Below, piece by piece: positions 1 through 8,978 of a DNA stretch of 64,000 bases; position 1 is the first letter of the stretch; each line of letters starts with the position of its first letter. The stretch comes from Wenzhouxiangellaceae bacterium (GTDB lineage Bacteria > Pseudomonadota > Gammaproteobacteria > Xanthomonadales > Wenzhouxiangellaceae), in contig JAGXKW010000001.1 in the NCBI GenBank assembly GCA_018334995.1, forward strand, positions 13,536 through 77,535, given 5' to 3'. The notes beneath the pieces were generated by a model. The model saw nothing but the letters and a program-made list of their open reading frames with translations, made no database searches and was not told where the DNA came from. Position numbers and translations under genes: made by a program.

Positions 1-1
1 G

Positions 2-826
2 GCCGAACTCGACGATGTGCTCGCGCTGTGGTCGGGTCTCGGCTATTACGCCCGCGCCCGCAATCTGCATTCGGCCGCGCGCGAAGTCCGGGAAAGGTTC
101 GACGGGGCGCTTCCGGCCGACGCGGACGCCCTGGCGCAGTTGCCCGGCATCGGCCGTTCTACCGCCGCCGCGATCGTGGCTCAGGCCTTCGATCGACGCG
201 CGGTCATCCTCGACGGCAACGTCAAGCGCGTGCTCGCGCGTCATGCGGCGATCCAGGGCTGGCCGGGCGCATCCGCAGTCGAGCGTGAACTCTGGCAGGC
301 CGCCGATGCGCGCACGCCGGTCGAGGATGCCGCCGACTATACCCAGGCGATCATGGATCTGGGCGCGACCCTGTGCACGCCCCGCTCGCCGGCCTGCGAC
401 GCCTGTCCGGTGGCCGCGGACTGCCTCGCCCTCCAGCACAAACGGCAGCACGAACTGCCCACGCCCCGGCCCACGCGCAAGCTTCCCGAGCGTGCATCGC
501 GCTACCTGCTCGCGCGTGACGGATCGGACCGGGTGCTGCTCGTGCGGCGTCCGCCCAGCGGTGTCTGGGGCGGATTGTGGTGCCTGCCCGAGGCCGGCGA
601 CATCGAGATCGAGGCGCTGGAAGTGCTGCCGGAACCGCGCGCTATCCGCCACGTCTTCACGCATTTCGCTTTGCAGATGTCGTTCGAGCACGTGCGCGTC
701 GGCACGACTCCGGCGAATGTTTCCGAGGGAGCGGGCCGGCAATGGTTCACGCCGGAACAGGCGCTGGCCGCCGGGCTGCCGCAGCCGGTGCGCAGAGTGT
801 TGAAGGCGCTGTCGGATCACGTCTGA
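2..826 (+). CDS. mutY: Adenine DNA glycosylase MutY, 5'-truncated by the window edge
   Basis: Removes adenine mispaired with 8-oxoguanine or guanine in base excision repair. The reading frame is open from base 2, so the N-terminus lies outside the window. Visible are the HhH motif LPGIGRST near base 140, the catalytic Asp in ILDGNVKR near base 212, and the iron-sulfur cluster cysteines with C-x6-C-x2-C-x5-C spacing at about 374-424. A NUDIX-like C-terminal domain that recognises 8-oxoG follows, from about base 500 to the stop. MutY is normally about 350 residues and about 275 are present. It converges with coaE, leaving only 71 bases between the two stops. The assignment is secure. Confidence 0.96.
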   Translation, partial: AELDDVLALWSGLGYYARARNLHSAAREVRERFDGALPADADALAQLPGIGRSTAAAIVAQAFDRRAVILDGNVKRVLARHAAIQGWPGASAVERELWQAADARTPVEDAADYTQAIMDLGATLCTPRSPACDACPVAADCLALQHKRQHELPTPRPTRKLPERASRYLLARDGSDRVLLVRRPPSGVWGGLWCLPEAGDIEIEALEVLPEPRAIRHVFTHFALQMSFEHVRVGTTPANVSEGAGRQWFTPEQALAAGLPQPVRRVLKALSDHV

Positions 827-897
827 AGCGCAGCGGTAACAGCGCGTCCGGCGACTACCCGGGTTCGCGCGCGAAGATGTCCTGGCGGCCGGGAAAG

Positions 898-1491
898 TCA
901 GCCCGTCGCAAGCTCGCGGTACTTCTCGTCCAGCGCGCGGATCGCGCTGTACAGCGATTCCAGCGTGCCGGTGTTTTCGATGACGTCGTCGGCTTGTGCC
1001 AGGCGTCGTTCGCGGCTTGCCTGGGCGGCGAGCATGGCTTCGGCCTGTTCGCGCGTGCTGCCGTCGCGTTTCATCAGGCGCTCGATCTGCACCTCTTCGG
1101 GCACGTCGACGACCAGCACCCGGTCGGCATCCTCGAAAAGACCGGACTCGACCAGCAGCGGTACGACCAGAATCGCGTAGGGAACATCCAGCGCAGCCAG
1201 CTGACGGCGCGCAGTGTCGGCGATGCGGGGATGGAGGATGTCCTCGAGTCGATCGCGTGCCGCGGGATCATCGAATATTCTCCGTCGCAGCGCCGCACGC
1301 TCCAGATCGCCGCCGGGGCCGATCATCTCCGGCCCGAAGGCTGCCGCCACCTCGGCCAGCCCCGGCGAGCCGGGCGCCACGGCTTCGCGCGCCAGCAGGT
1401 CGGTATCGACGACCGGCACGCCCAGGTCGGCGAAGCGATCGGAGACCGCGGTCTTGCCGCTGGCCACGCCGCCGGTCAATGCGACGATCAT
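898..1491 (-). CDS. coaE: Dephospho-CoA kinase
   Basis: Catalyses the last step of coenzyme A synthesis, phosphorylating the 3'-hydroxyl of dephospho-CoA in the cytosol. The P-loop GGVASGKT lies at residues 7-14, followed by the VVDTDLLAR segment and the HPRI and VPLLVESG motifs of the family. From the ATG at 1491 the protein is 197 residues, typical of CoaE. An in-frame ATG at 1524 would add 11 residues (208 in all). Neither start has a clear Shine-Dalgarno sequence, so the start is uncertain. It stands alone rather than next to the pil genes that often accompany coaE in this class. Confidence 0.93.
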   Translation of the reverse strand: MIVALTGGVASGKTAVSDRFADLGVPVVDTDLLAREAVAPGSPGLAEVAAAFGPEMIGPGGDLERAALRRRIFDDPAARDRLEDILHPRIADTARRQLAALDVPYAILVVPLLVESGLFEDADRVLVVDVPEEVQIERLMKRDGSTREQAEAMLAAQASRERRLAQADDVIENTGTLESLYSAIRALDEKYRELATG

Positions 1492-1524
1492 CGGTTTGCT
1501 GGTTTTCACGAGTTTTGTGTCCAT

Positions 1525-1750
1525 CCCATGGTCGATGGATGTTAACCCGATGGGGGCGGGCCTGACGCCTGCCGGCGTTGTCCGCGTCGCGGCTGCCCCA
1601 CTGGTCGCCATGCGGCGCGCGTCGCCGGTGCCGACCGAAAGCGCCCGGGGAGCACACTCCGAATCCGGCCAGGCTGGTCGCGGCGGATTCCGCCGCCCGC
1701 AGAGCCAATCGGCCATCCAGCGGGAGCCCATTCGCATTACCATTGGCGCC
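1525..1750. other. Non-coding spacer between coaE and the TPR lipoprotein gene
   Basis: A 226-base divergent spacer. Long open frames cross it on both strands, but they are only extensions of neighbouring frames in GC-rich DNA and have no recognisable product. It should hold the promoters of both flanking genes, but I see no convincing -10/-35 pair and no strong hairpin. Confidence 0.5.
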
Positions 1751-2284
1751 ATGCACCGAGACAAACGAATTTCCCGAGTCGTCGGCGTCGCGCTAACCGC
1801 TGCGATCGCGCTGGCCCTGGGTGCCTGCGCTTCGCCGGCACCGCCGCCCGTGCCCGCTCCCGGCGAAGATCGGGTGGTCGAGGAACGGGTGCGTGCGCCC
1901 TCGGGCGGGGACAGCCAAGAACTGCAGGTGTTCGGCGTGCGAAACGCGGCGGTCGTTGCGCTGGGCCGCCAGGCGATGGAAGCCGAAGAGACCGGCAACC
2001 TGGAGCGCGCCGAAATGCTGCTGGAGCGCGCGCTTCGCATCGACGGGCGCGATCCGGCCATCCTGCAGCAGATGGCCGAGGTGCAGCTCGCGCGTGGGCA
2101 ACTGGGCCAGGCCGGCAGCTTTGCCCAGCGATCGTTCGAGCTGGGTCCCCAGGTCGGCGAGATCTGCCAGCGCAGCCTGCGCACGCTCATCGTGGTGCAC
2201 GAGCGAAGCGGCGAGTGGGAGCGGGTGCGAAAGGCAAGAGAAGGCCTGGACGGTTGCCGCGTCGCGCCGCCGGAAAGGTTCTGA
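1751..2284 (+). CDS. TPR-containing outer-envelope lipoprotein
   Basis: A 177-residue predicted lipoprotein. A basic N-terminus and hydrophobic stretch end in the lipobox LALGAC, with Cys26 as the lipidation site. A Pro/Ala linker follows, then an alpha-helical part at about residues 65-150 with TPR-like spacing (AMEAEETGNLERAEMLLERA and the next helix pair), so it probably scaffolds protein contacts in the periplasm. The ATG at 1751 was chosen because it gives a complete signal peptide; the frame stays open far upstream. Two cysteines near the C-terminus could form a disulfide. It lies 12 bases upstream of yoaA. Its specific function is unknown. Confidence 0.8.
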   Translation: MHRDKRISRVVGVALTAAIALALGACASPAPPPVPAPGEDRVVEERVRAPSGGDSQELQVFGVRNAAVVALGRQAMEAEETGNLERAEMLLERALRIDGRDPAILQQMAEVQLARGQLGQAGSFAQRSFELGPQVGEICQRSLRTLIVVHERSGEWERVRKAREGLDGCRVAPPERF

Positions 2285-2296
2285 ACGGCTTCCGAT

Positions 2297-4201
2297 TTGA
2301 AGCACCTCGCGCAGCAATTCGAGCATGACGGTCGCCTGGCCGAGTTGCTGGAGGATTTTCAGCCGAGGCCGGGCCAGCTCAAGCTGGCCGACCGCATAGT
2401 CGATTGCCTGGATTCCGGCACCGACCTGGTGGCCGAAGCGGCGACCGGTACCGGCAAGACCCTGGCCTACCTGCTGCCGGCGCTGGCCGGGACCGACAAG
2501 GTCATCATTTCCACCGGTACGCTGAACCTTCAGGACCAGTTGTTCGGCCGCGACCTGCCGCTGGCGTTGAAGGCGGTCGGCGTCGAAAAGTCGGTGGCGC
2601 TGCTCAAGGGACGGGCGAATTACCTGTGCCCGCAGCGCATGGACAAGGCCGAAGACGGGCCCGGCACGCTGGACGACGAGACGCACGAGCATCTTGAGCG
2701 GGTCCGGCGCTGGTCGCGTCGGACCACCACCGGCGAAATCCGCGAACTGGCCGAGATTCCGGAGCGCGCCCGGGTCTGGCCGCTGGTGACGTCGACCGTG
2801 GACAACTGTCTGGGCTCGGAATGTCCGCGCATCAACGACTGCCCCGTGCTCAAGGCGCGCCGCCACGCGCAGGACGCCGACGTTGTGGTGGTCAATCATC
2901 ACCTTCTTTTCGCCGACCTGGCGCTCAAGCAGACCGGCTTCGGCGAAGTGCTGCCGGGTGCCGACGCAATCATTGTCGACGAAGCCCACCAGATTCCCGA
3001 CGTGGCGACCCGCTTTTTCTCGCGCAGCGTCAGCGCCTGGCAGGTCGCCGACCTGGCGCGCGACACACTGACCGCCACCGCTGATTCCAGCGGCAGCCTC
3101 AAGGTGCTGCGCGAACCGGTGGAAAATCTGAAACAGCGCCTGGCTCAACTCGGCAGCCGGGCGCACAACCTCCCCGAGCGTGGTGACTGGCGGCGGCTTG
3201 CGTCCGTCACGCGCGAGCTCGAGGCCTTGTCGGAGGCGCTGTCGGCACTGGCCGCCGCCACCGACGCGCTGCAGTCGCAGTCGCGCGAACTGGCAGCCTG
3301 CCACGATCGGGCCGCTGCGCTTTCGGAGACGCTGGCAACGCTGCTTGCAGGCGAAAGCGAGCAGGGCGTGCGCTGGTTCACCTGCCGCCGCGGACGCCTG
3401 TCGTTGACGCTGACGCCGCTGGATATCGCCGAGCCGTTCGCGAAATTGCGTGCCGAACTGCCGTCGACCTGGATCATGACCTCGGCCACGCTGGCGGTGA
3501 ACGGCGACTTCGATCATTTCACCAAGCGGCTGGGGCTCGTCGAGCCGGCCACCGAGCTGATCCCCAGCCCGTTCGACTATCGCGAGCAGACCCGGATGTG
3601 GCTACCGGGCGGGCTGCCCGAGCCGGGCGATCCGCAACACACCGAAAAGCTGCTGGAGGCGGTCAGCCCGCTGTTGCAGGCCAGCCGCGGCCAGGCCTTC
3701 CTGCTGTTTACTTCGCATCGGGCCCTGAACCGCGCGGCCGGCTGGCTGCGCGCCAAAACCGACTTCCGCCTGCTGATTCAGGAAGACGCCCCGCGCGACG
3801 TGCTGCTGGAAGAGTTTCGGGCCCGACCGGGCAGCCTGCTGCTGGGGGCGGCCAGTTTCTGGGAAGGCGTGGACGTGCGCGGCGAGGCGCTTTCGGTGGT
3901 CGTCATCGACAAGCTGCCGTTCGCCTCTCCGGACGACCCGGTGCTTTCGGCAACGATCCGAGCGACTCGCGAGCGCGGCGGCAACCCGTTCTCCGAACTC
4001 CAGGTTCCGGCCGCGGTCCTGGCGCTCAAGCAGGGCGCCGGCCGGTTGATCCGGCACGCCGGCGACCGTGGCGTGCTGGTGCTGGGCGATCCCAGGCTGA
4101 CCTCCAAGGGCTACGGCAGGGTCTTCGTCAACAGCCTGCCGCCGATGCCGCGCTGCGGCGGCGTGGACGAAGCTGCCGCCTTTGTTCGGGGTATGGAATG
4201 A
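2297..4201 (+). CDS. yoaA: ATP-dependent DNA helicase YoaA (DinG/XPD-like, iron-sulfur)
   Basis: A superfamily 2, 5'-3' DNA helicase of the DinG/XPD type, acting on damaged replication or recombination intermediates. Walker A ATGTGKT is at residues 49-55 and the DEAH box at 228-231. Four cysteines between them (C111, C171, C176, C182) match the XPD-type 4Fe-4S site. C-terminal helicase motifs include a SATLAV segment, QGAGRLIR and the GSLLLGAASFWEG region. At 634 residues it is full length. The start is a TTG codon; the N-terminal LKHLAQQFEHDG aligns in style with YoaA starts, and no closer ATG exists. The last bases overlap tsaB as ATGA, indicating translational coupling. Confidence 0.95.
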   Translation: MKHLAQQFEHDGRLAELLEDFQPRPGQLKLADRIVDCLDSGTDLVAEAATGTGKTLAYLLPALAGTDKVIISTGTLNLQDQLFGRDLPLALKAVGVEKSVALLKGRANYLCPQRMDKAEDGPGTLDDETHEHLERVRRWSRRTTTGEIRELAEIPERARVWPLVTSTVDNCLGSECPRINDCPVLKARRHAQDADVVVVNHHLLFADLALKQTGFGEVLPGADAIIVDEAHQIPDVATRFFSRSVSAWQVADLARDTLTATADSSGSLKVLREPVENLKQRLAQLGSRAHNLPERGDWRRLASVTRELEALSEALSALAAATDALQSQSRELAACHDRAAALSETLATLLAGESEQGVRWFTCRRGRLSLTLTPLDIAEPFAKLRAELPSTWIMTSATLAVNGDFDHFTKRLGLVEPATELIPSPFDYREQTRMWLPGGLPEPGDPQHTEKLLEAVSPLLQASRGQAFLLFTSHRALNRAAGWLRAKTDFRLLIQEDAPRDVLLEEFRARPGSLLLGAASFWEGVDVRGEALSVVVIDKLPFASPDDPVLSATIRATRERGGNPFSELQVPAAVLALKQGAGRLIRHAGDRGVLVLGDPRLTSKGYGRVFVNSLPPMPRCGGVDEAAAFVRGME

Positions 4202-4854
4202 GAATGCTGGCGATCGAAACCGCAACCGAGGCCTGTTCGGTGGCTTTGCTCGATGGCGATCGGCGCCTGCAGCGACTGGAAACCGGAGCGCGCATTCACG
4301 CCGAGGCATTGCTGCCGTGGATCAGGGAATTGCTGGGCGAGGGCGGACTCGCCTATCAGGATCTCGACGGGATTGCCGTCGATCGTGGTCCGGGCGGATT
4401 CACCAGCCTGCGGCTCGGCCTGGGCGTGGCCCAGGGCATCGGCCTGGCCTGTGACCTGCCGGTCCGCCCGGTGTCCAGCCTGGCCGCGCTGGCGCACGCG
4501 GCGCGCCCGGATGGGTACCGCGGCCGCATGCTTGCGGCCCTGGACGCCCGTATGGGCGAGATCTACGCGTGCTGGTTCGACTTCGGAAATGACCGACCCG
4601 AGGCGATGGGTCAGGAAATTCTGTGTTCGCCCGGGGCGCTGGCGCCGCTGGACGGTGAATCTTTCCTGGCGGCCGGCAATGCATTTTCAAGCTACGCCGG
4701 AGAACTTCGCGCGAGCCTGGGCGAGGCCCTGGCCCGCATCGATGCCGAGGCCCGGCCGACCGCGCTGGCCGTGGCCGACGTTGCACCGTACTCAGCCTCC
4801 GTGGCGGCCCACGAGCTGGAACCGACCTACCTTCGCGACCGGGTTGCGAATTGA
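4198..4854 (+). CDS. tsaB: tRNA threonylcarbamoyladenosine biosynthesis protein TsaB
   Basis: Partner of TsaD and TsaE in making the t6A37 modification of ANN-decoding tRNAs; TsaB is the ASKHA-fold subunit without the full active site. Seen are the N-terminal MLAIETATEACSVAL strand-loop, the IHAEALLPWI helix and DRGPGGFTSLRLGLGVAQG, all hallmarks of the family. At 218 residues it is near the usual 220-230. The first ATG (4198) overlaps the yoaA stop; the second ATG at 4204 is also possible. The order yoaA-tsaB is common in gammaproteobacteria. Confidence 0.95.
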   Translation: MRMLAIETATEACSVALLDGDRRLQRLETGARIHAEALLPWIRELLGEGGLAYQDLDGIAVDRGPGGFTSLRLGLGVAQGIGLACDLPVRPVSSLAALAHAARPDGYRGRMLAALDARMGEIYACWFDFGNDRPEAMGQEILCSPGALAPLDGESFLAAGNAFSSYAGELRASLGEALARIDAEARPTALAVADVAPYSASVAAHELEPTYLRDRVAN

Positions 4855-4909
4855 CCTGCTACCGGCGGCGAGGGCGGTCTTGGCGGTTTGCATCTTTTCG
4901 GGCTCGGCG

Positions 4910-5248
4910 TCAATCCAGTTCCTCCACTACCTTGCCGTCCGGGCCGTCGGCCCAGATCCTGAGCGGGTGGCTGCCGAGCATCAGCACGCCGCCCGGCATC
5001 CTGCTGGAGCCGTCGGGGCAGAAATCAAAGCGGTAGCGGCGCACCAGCTCCAGGCCGAAACCGCCGCGGCGGGCGTAGGTGGACTGGACGCTTACTGTCT
5101 GATCGAGCAGCTGCCATTGCTGGCGCTGGCAGAACTTGCGCGCGATCTGTCGCGCCCGGTCCAGCGCCTGGACCGAGGCGTGCCACCAAAGGCCCAATGC
5201 GCCAAGCAACAGCAGCGCCGGGATCACCGAGGCGCCGGTCTCGTTCAT
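4910..5248 (-). CDS. DUF3301 family membrane-anchored protein
   Basis: A 112-residue protein with one N-terminal hydrophobic segment (about residues 8-25) and a short basic-rich soluble domain. The pattern of conserved blocks (LLDQTV, then LVRRYRFDFCPDGSSR, then GGVLMLGSHP) matches the DUF3301 family. No enzymatic motif is present and its function is unknown. Its start codon overlaps the Smr gene stop by four bases, so the two are probably co-translated. Confidence 0.8.
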   Translation of the reverse strand: MNETGASVIPALLLLGALGLWWHASVQALDRARQIARKFCQRQQWQLLDQTVSVQSTYARRGGFGLELVRRYRFDFCPDGSSRMPGGVLMLGSHPLRIWADGPDGKVVEELD

Positions 5249-5778
5249 TTGGAATGCTTCAGGAGCACATAGACGGCGCCGGTGCCACCGTCGGTGGGCG
5301 GCGCGGAAGCGAACGCCAGCACCCTGGGATGGCGGCTGAGCACCCGGGCGGTTACGGTCTTCAGGCGCGGGCCGGCCGGTCCGGAGCGCAGGCCCTTGCC
5401 GTGAATGACCCGGATGCAGCGCTTGCCCGAGGCGAGCGCTTCGTCGATGAAGATCCGGATCGAGCGCGTCGCCGCTTCGGTATTCATCTGGTGCAGGTCG
5501 ATTTCATCCTGCACGCTCCAGTAGCCCCGCCGCAGCCGGCGCAGCACCCGGCTCTGGATGCCCGGCCGAAGCCAGCACAATTCCTCGCCGGTTTCCAGCT
5601 CGTAGTCGAACGGGCGCGCTTCGCTCAGTTCGTCGACGACGCGCCGTTCGTCGGCTTCGCGCATGCGCGGCGTGGCCCGGATGCGCTGGCGTTCGACTTC
5701 GGCGCGAGTGGAGCGAATTCGGCGCACCCCCCCGACGCTTTCGCGGAACAGCTCGAAATCGTCCTTGTCGTCGCTCAT
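5245..5778 (-). CDS. Smr-domain protein (SmrA/SmrB-like nuclease)
   Basis: A 177-residue protein with a charged N-terminal half and a C-terminal Smr domain from about residue 90. The domain signatures are DEIDLHQMNTEAA, RVIHGKGLRS and GGTGAVYVLL. Small MutS-related domains of this type cut nucleic acids; bacterial SmrB cleaves mRNA at collided ribosomes, whereas SmrA-like proteins are less defined. I cannot decide between SmrA and SmrB from the sequence, so no symbol is given. It is the first gene of a two-gene minus-strand unit with the DUF3301 gene and is divergent from surE. Confidence 0.88.
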   Translation of the reverse strand: MSDDKDDFELFRESVGGVRRIRSTRAEVERQRIRATPRMREADERRVVDELSEARPFDYELETGEELCWLRPGIQSRVLRRLRRGYWSVQDEIDLHQMNTEAATRSIRIFIDEALASGKRCIRVIHGKGLRSGPAGPRLKTVTARVLSRHPRVLAFASAPPTDGGTGAVYVLLKHSK

Positions 5779-5849
5779 GCTGCGTCTCCTCCGCGTGCGA
5801 GCCGGGGCGCTTCCCGGGATCGCGTCGCGTAATCTTTCAGATCAGGCAT

Positions 5850-5855
5850 TATAGT
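5850..5855 (+). promoter_or_regulatory. Candidate -10 element for surE-pcm-yqaA-nlpD
   Basis: TATAGT lies about 47 bases upstream of the surE ATG in the 123-base divergent spacer, in locally AT-richer DNA. No good -35 is visible at 16-18 bases, so this is only a candidate. Confidence 0.3.
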
Positions 5856-5901
5856 GAGTGGCTGCAAATCAATCGTCCATGAATCGGACAAAAAGGGCAC
5901 G

Positions 5902-6678
5902 ATGCACATTCTCATCAGCAACGACGACGGTCTGGACGCCAAGGGCATTCGCCACCTCGCCGAGCGGATCGGCGAGCAGGTCGACCGCGTGACCATCATC
6001 GCACCGGACCGCGATCGATCCGGCGCCAGCAATTCGTTGACCCTGGACCGCCCGATCCGGGTCGACCAGCGTGACGAAAACGTGTTCAAGGTTTTCGGCA
6101 CGCCGACCGATTGCGTGCACATCGGGATCACCGGGCTGTTGGGCGAGGAGCCCGATATGGTGATTTCCGGCGTCAACGCCGGCGCCAACATGGGTGACGA
6201 CGTGATCTACTCGGGTACCGTGGCGGCGGCCATGGAAGGCCGTTTCCTGGGTTCGCCGGCCATGGCGGTATCGCTGGCCTACGAGAATTCGCGCCCGACC
6301 AACTACGCGAGCGCGGCGCGCGCGGCCGGGGTGCTGATGAATCGCCTGCACGAAGAGCCGCTGCCGGCCGACACGATTCTCAACGTCAACGTGCCGGACC
6401 TTCCCTGGGAAGAGATCAGGGGCTTCGAAACCACGCGGCTGGGGCACCGGCACCGTTCCGAGGACGTGATCCCGCTGGAAGACCCGCGCGGCCGGCAGTT
6501 CTACTGGATCGGCGCGCCCGGCGGCGAGGAAGACAACGGCCCGGGTACCGATTTCAACTCCATCCGGCGCGGCTACGTCTCGGTCACGCCCATCCATGTC
6601 GACCTGACCCGCTACCAGGCGCTGGATCCGGTCGGGCAGTGGGTGCAGAATATCCGGCGCGACGAGGATGCGGCCTGA
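5902..6678 (+). CDS. surE: 5'/3'-nucleotidase SurE
   Basis: A metal-dependent nucleoside monophosphatase (also exopolyphosphatase) linked to stationary-phase survival. The N-terminal ILISNDDG carries the metal-binding Asp8-Asp9 pair; APDRDRSGASNSLT and SGVNAGANMGDDVIYSGTV complete the active site. It is 258 residues, as usual for the family. An upstream in-frame ATG at 5854 was rejected because homologues begin right at the MHILISNDDG strand. It is the first gene of surE-pcm-yqaA-nlpD; pcm starts within or just after its stop. Confidence 0.96.
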   Translation: MHILISNDDGLDAKGIRHLAERIGEQVDRVTIIAPDRDRSGASNSLTLDRPIRVDQRDENVFKVFGTPTDCVHIGITGLLGEEPDMVISGVNAGANMGDDVIYSGTVAAAMEGRFLGSPAMAVSLAYENSRPTNYASAARAAGVLMNRLHEEPLPADTILNVNVPDLPWEEIRGFETTRLGHRHRSEDVIPLEDPRGRQFYWIGAPGGEEDNGPGTDFNSIRRGYVSVTPIHVDLTRYQALDPVGQWVQNIRRDEDAA

Positions 6679-7345
6679 AATGAATGCCGGAACCCTGTCG
6701 CGCGGCATCGGGATGACCTCTGAGCGCACGCGCCGGCGCCTGATCGAGAAACTTCGCGAGCAGGGCATTACCGACGAACGTGTGCTCAGCGCGATGACCG
6801 CGACCCCGCGCCACATGTTCGTCGACGAGGCGCTTTCCAGCCGCGCCTACGAAAACAGCGCCCTGCCGATCGGCCGCGGCCAGACCATCTCGCAGCCGCT
6901 GGTCGTGGCCATGATGAGCGCGGCGGCCATGGCCGCTCCACGGCGCGAAAAGGCGCTTGAAATCGGCACCGGTTCCGGCTACCAGGCCGCGGTGCTGGCA
7001 CGCCTGTTCCACAAGGTATTTTCCACCGAGCGCATCGGCGAACTGGCCCGGCTCGCGCGCCAGCGGTTGCATGCGCTGAAGATTCACAACGTCTATGCGC
7101 GCCATGCCGACGGCCTGGAGGGCTGGCCGGGCCAGGCGCCGTTCGATGCCATCCTGGTCACCGCCGGCGGCCGCATTCCCGAGGCGCTGTTCGAACAGCT
7201 GGGTGAGGGCGGCGTGCTGGTCGCGCCCATCGACGAATCCGGCGGCGTCCAGCAGCTGGTGCGATATACCCGCAACGGCGACGAGTTCGAGCGCGAGAAT
7301 CTTGGAGGCGTGAGCTTTGTGCCGTTGCTGGAGGGGCTTGACTGA
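6668..7345 (+). CDS. pcm: Protein-L-isoaspartate O-methyltransferase
   Basis: Repairs isoaspartyl residues in aged proteins using S-adenosylmethionine. SAM-binding motif I is ALEIGTGSGYQAAVLA, preceded by the substrate-loop region ALPIGRGQTISQP and followed by the FDAILVTAGG strand. It is 225 residues from the ATG at 6668, which overlaps surE by 11 bases; the ATG at 6680 is an equally credible start and has a better-placed purine tract. It belongs to the surE-pcm-nlpD stress-survival block. Confidence 0.95.
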   Translation: MRPEMNAGTLSRGIGMTSERTRRRLIEKLREQGITDERVLSAMTATPRHMFVDEALSSRAYENSALPIGRGQTISQPLVVAMMSAAAMAAPRREKALEIGTGSGYQAAVLARLFHKVFSTERIGELARLARQRLHALKIHNVYARHADGLEGWPGQAPFDAILVTAGGRIPEALFEQLGEGGVLVAPIDESGGVQQLVRYTRNGDEFERENLGGVSFVPLLEGLD

Positions 7346-7431
7346 TGCGCCCGGATCGAACCGGCACTGAACCGTCCGGGCGGTATTCGGACGGAGCTGC
7401 CGGTACGCAACGCATCGCGCAAGCTGCCTAG

Positions 7432-8007
7432 ATGTTCCGGGGACTGTACGACCGGGTTTTGATCTGGTCCGGGCACCGTCATGCGCCGCGCTACCTGGCC
7501 GGTCTGAGCTTTGCCGAGGCGACCTTCTTCCCGATTCCGCCCGACGTGATGCTGGCACCCATGGTGCTGGCCGACCGCAACCGCGCCTGGGCGCTGGCTT
7601 TGCTGACGACGCTTGCGTCCGTCGCCGGCGGCGTGGTCGGTTACCTGATCGGCTGGCTGGGGCTGGAACTGATTTATCCGCTGATCGAGCGCATCGGTTA
7701 TGTCGAACATTATCAGCGGGCCGTGCAAGCCTTTGCCGAATACGGGATCTGGTTCGTGATCGTGGCCGGCTTCACCCCGATCCCGTTCAAGATCATCACG
7801 ATTGCCGCGGGAGCCTTGCTGATGCCGCTGCCCGGCTTCATACTCGGCAGCGTGATCGGCCGCGGGGCGCGGTTCTTTCTGGTCGCCGGGTTGGTCTGGG
7901 CCGGTGGCGAACGGATGGCCGAGCGGTTGCGCAACTGGGTGGACGCAATCGGCTGGGCGGTGATTGTCGTGATTGCGCTGGCGGGATTGTTCTACTTGTT
8001 CCGATGA
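7432..8007 (+). CDS. yqaA: DedA/YqaA family inner-membrane protein
   Basis: A 191-residue multi-spanning membrane protein. Family marks are FAEATFFPIPPDVMLAP near the N-terminus, a hydrophobic segment with VAGGVVGYLIGW, and GFTPIPFKIITIAAG, the re-entrant-loop proline motif of DedA proteins, which help flip or recycle membrane lipids. Four to five hydrophobic stretches are visible. It sits between pcm and nlpD, a position seen in other gammaproteobacteria, and its stop overlaps the nlpD start by four bases. Confidence 0.9.
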   Translation: MFRGLYDRVLIWSGHRHAPRYLAGLSFAEATFFPIPPDVMLAPMVLADRNRAWALALLTTLASVAGGVVGYLIGWLGLELIYPLIERIGYVEHYQRAVQAFAEYGIWFVIVAGFTPIPFKIITIAAGALLMPLPGFILGSVIGRGARFFLVAGLVWAGGERMAERLRNWVDAIGWAVIVVIALAGLFYLFR

Positions 8008-8978
8008 ACTCGAAAGGCCATCAGCTTGGAGTGCGATGCGGCGTGCGTCTGATGACGGCCGTCGTGCTCAGCGCGTGGCTGGTCGGTTGCGGCGCGCCGG
8101 GGCCGCTGATGCCCGACCAGCAGCCTGTCGGCGATTCCGGCAATCGACCGCCGCCCGCGCCCGAGGCGGTCCGCGTCAGTCGCGGCGACACGTTGTACTC
8201 GATTGCGTTCCGCTATGGCCTGGACTGGCGCGACGTGGCCGGATGGAACGGCATCGCCGCGCCGTATACCATCCACGTCGACGACTGGATCCGGCTCCAG
8301 CCGCAGCCGGACATGCGCCCGGCCGTGGTCGCCGCCACACCTTCGCCGCCCGTTGCCGGGCGCTCCGCCGGGTCCGCCCCAGCGCCAGGTTCTCAGGCGC
8401 CCGCCGAAACCGCGTCGCGGCCCGATTCGGAGCCGGATACGGATCAGTCGGGCGCGGCCTCGGCGAATGCGCCCGAGGATCCCGGCACCTCGGGCGCCGA
8501 CGCCGGCGAACAAGCCCCGCCTGAACCGGAGCCGGCGGTGCGCGAGCCCCCACGGACGCGGCCGGATGCGTCGGTCGAGCCGCCTTCGGGGCCGACGCGC
8601 AGCGTTGCCGGCGTGACCTGGCGCTGGCCGACCCGCGGCCGGATCACGCGCCGGTTCGACGCCGGCGCCTCGCGCAAGGGCATTCTGATCGCAGGTGAAC
8701 TCGGGCAGCAGGTCCGGTCCGCTGCACGGGGCGAAGTCGTCTACAGCGGCAACGGCCTGATCGGATACGGCGAACTGATCATCATCAAGCATTCCGATCG
8801 CATGCTGTCGGCATATGCGCACAATCGGGAGCGCCTGGTTGCCGAGGGCGAGCGTGTAGCGTCCGGGCAATTGATCGCGCGCATGGGCAGCAACGAGCGT
8901 GACGAGACCGTCCTGCACTTCGAGATCCGGCAGGACGGCAAGCCGAGCGATCCCGTGAACTACCTGCCGCGCAGGTAA
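8004..8978 (+). CDS. nlpD: NlpD-type LysM/LytM lipoprotein
   Basis: An envelope lipoprotein that activates an amidase (AmiC in E. coli) at the division septum. It has a signal peptide ending in LVGC (lipid Cys29), a LysM peptidoglycan-binding domain at about residues 56-99 (RVSRGDTLYSIAFRYG), a low-complexity Pro/Ala/Glu linker to about 200, and a C-terminal M23-fold domain. The M23 metal sites are degenerate: the first His/Asp motif reads RKGILIAG and the second YAHN, although LHFEIR remains. This matches NlpD as a non-catalytic activator. rpoS, which usually follows nlpD, is absent; the next gene is on the other strand. Confidence 0.93.
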   Translation: MNSKGHQLGVRCGVRLMTAVVLSAWLVGCGAPGPLMPDQQPVGDSGNRPPPAPEAVRVSRGDTLYSIAFRYGLDWRDVAGWNGIAAPYTIHVDDWIRLQPQPDMRPAVVAATPSPPVAGRSAGSAPAPGSQAPAETASRPDSEPDTDQSGAASANAPEDPGTSGADAGEQAPPEPEPAVREPPRTRPDASVEPPSGPTRSVAGVTWRWPTRGRITRRFDAGASRKGILIAGELGQQVRSAARGEVVYSGNGLIGYGELIIIKHSDRMLSAYAHNRERLVAEGERVASGQLIARMGSNERDETVLHFEIRQDGKPSDPVNYLPRR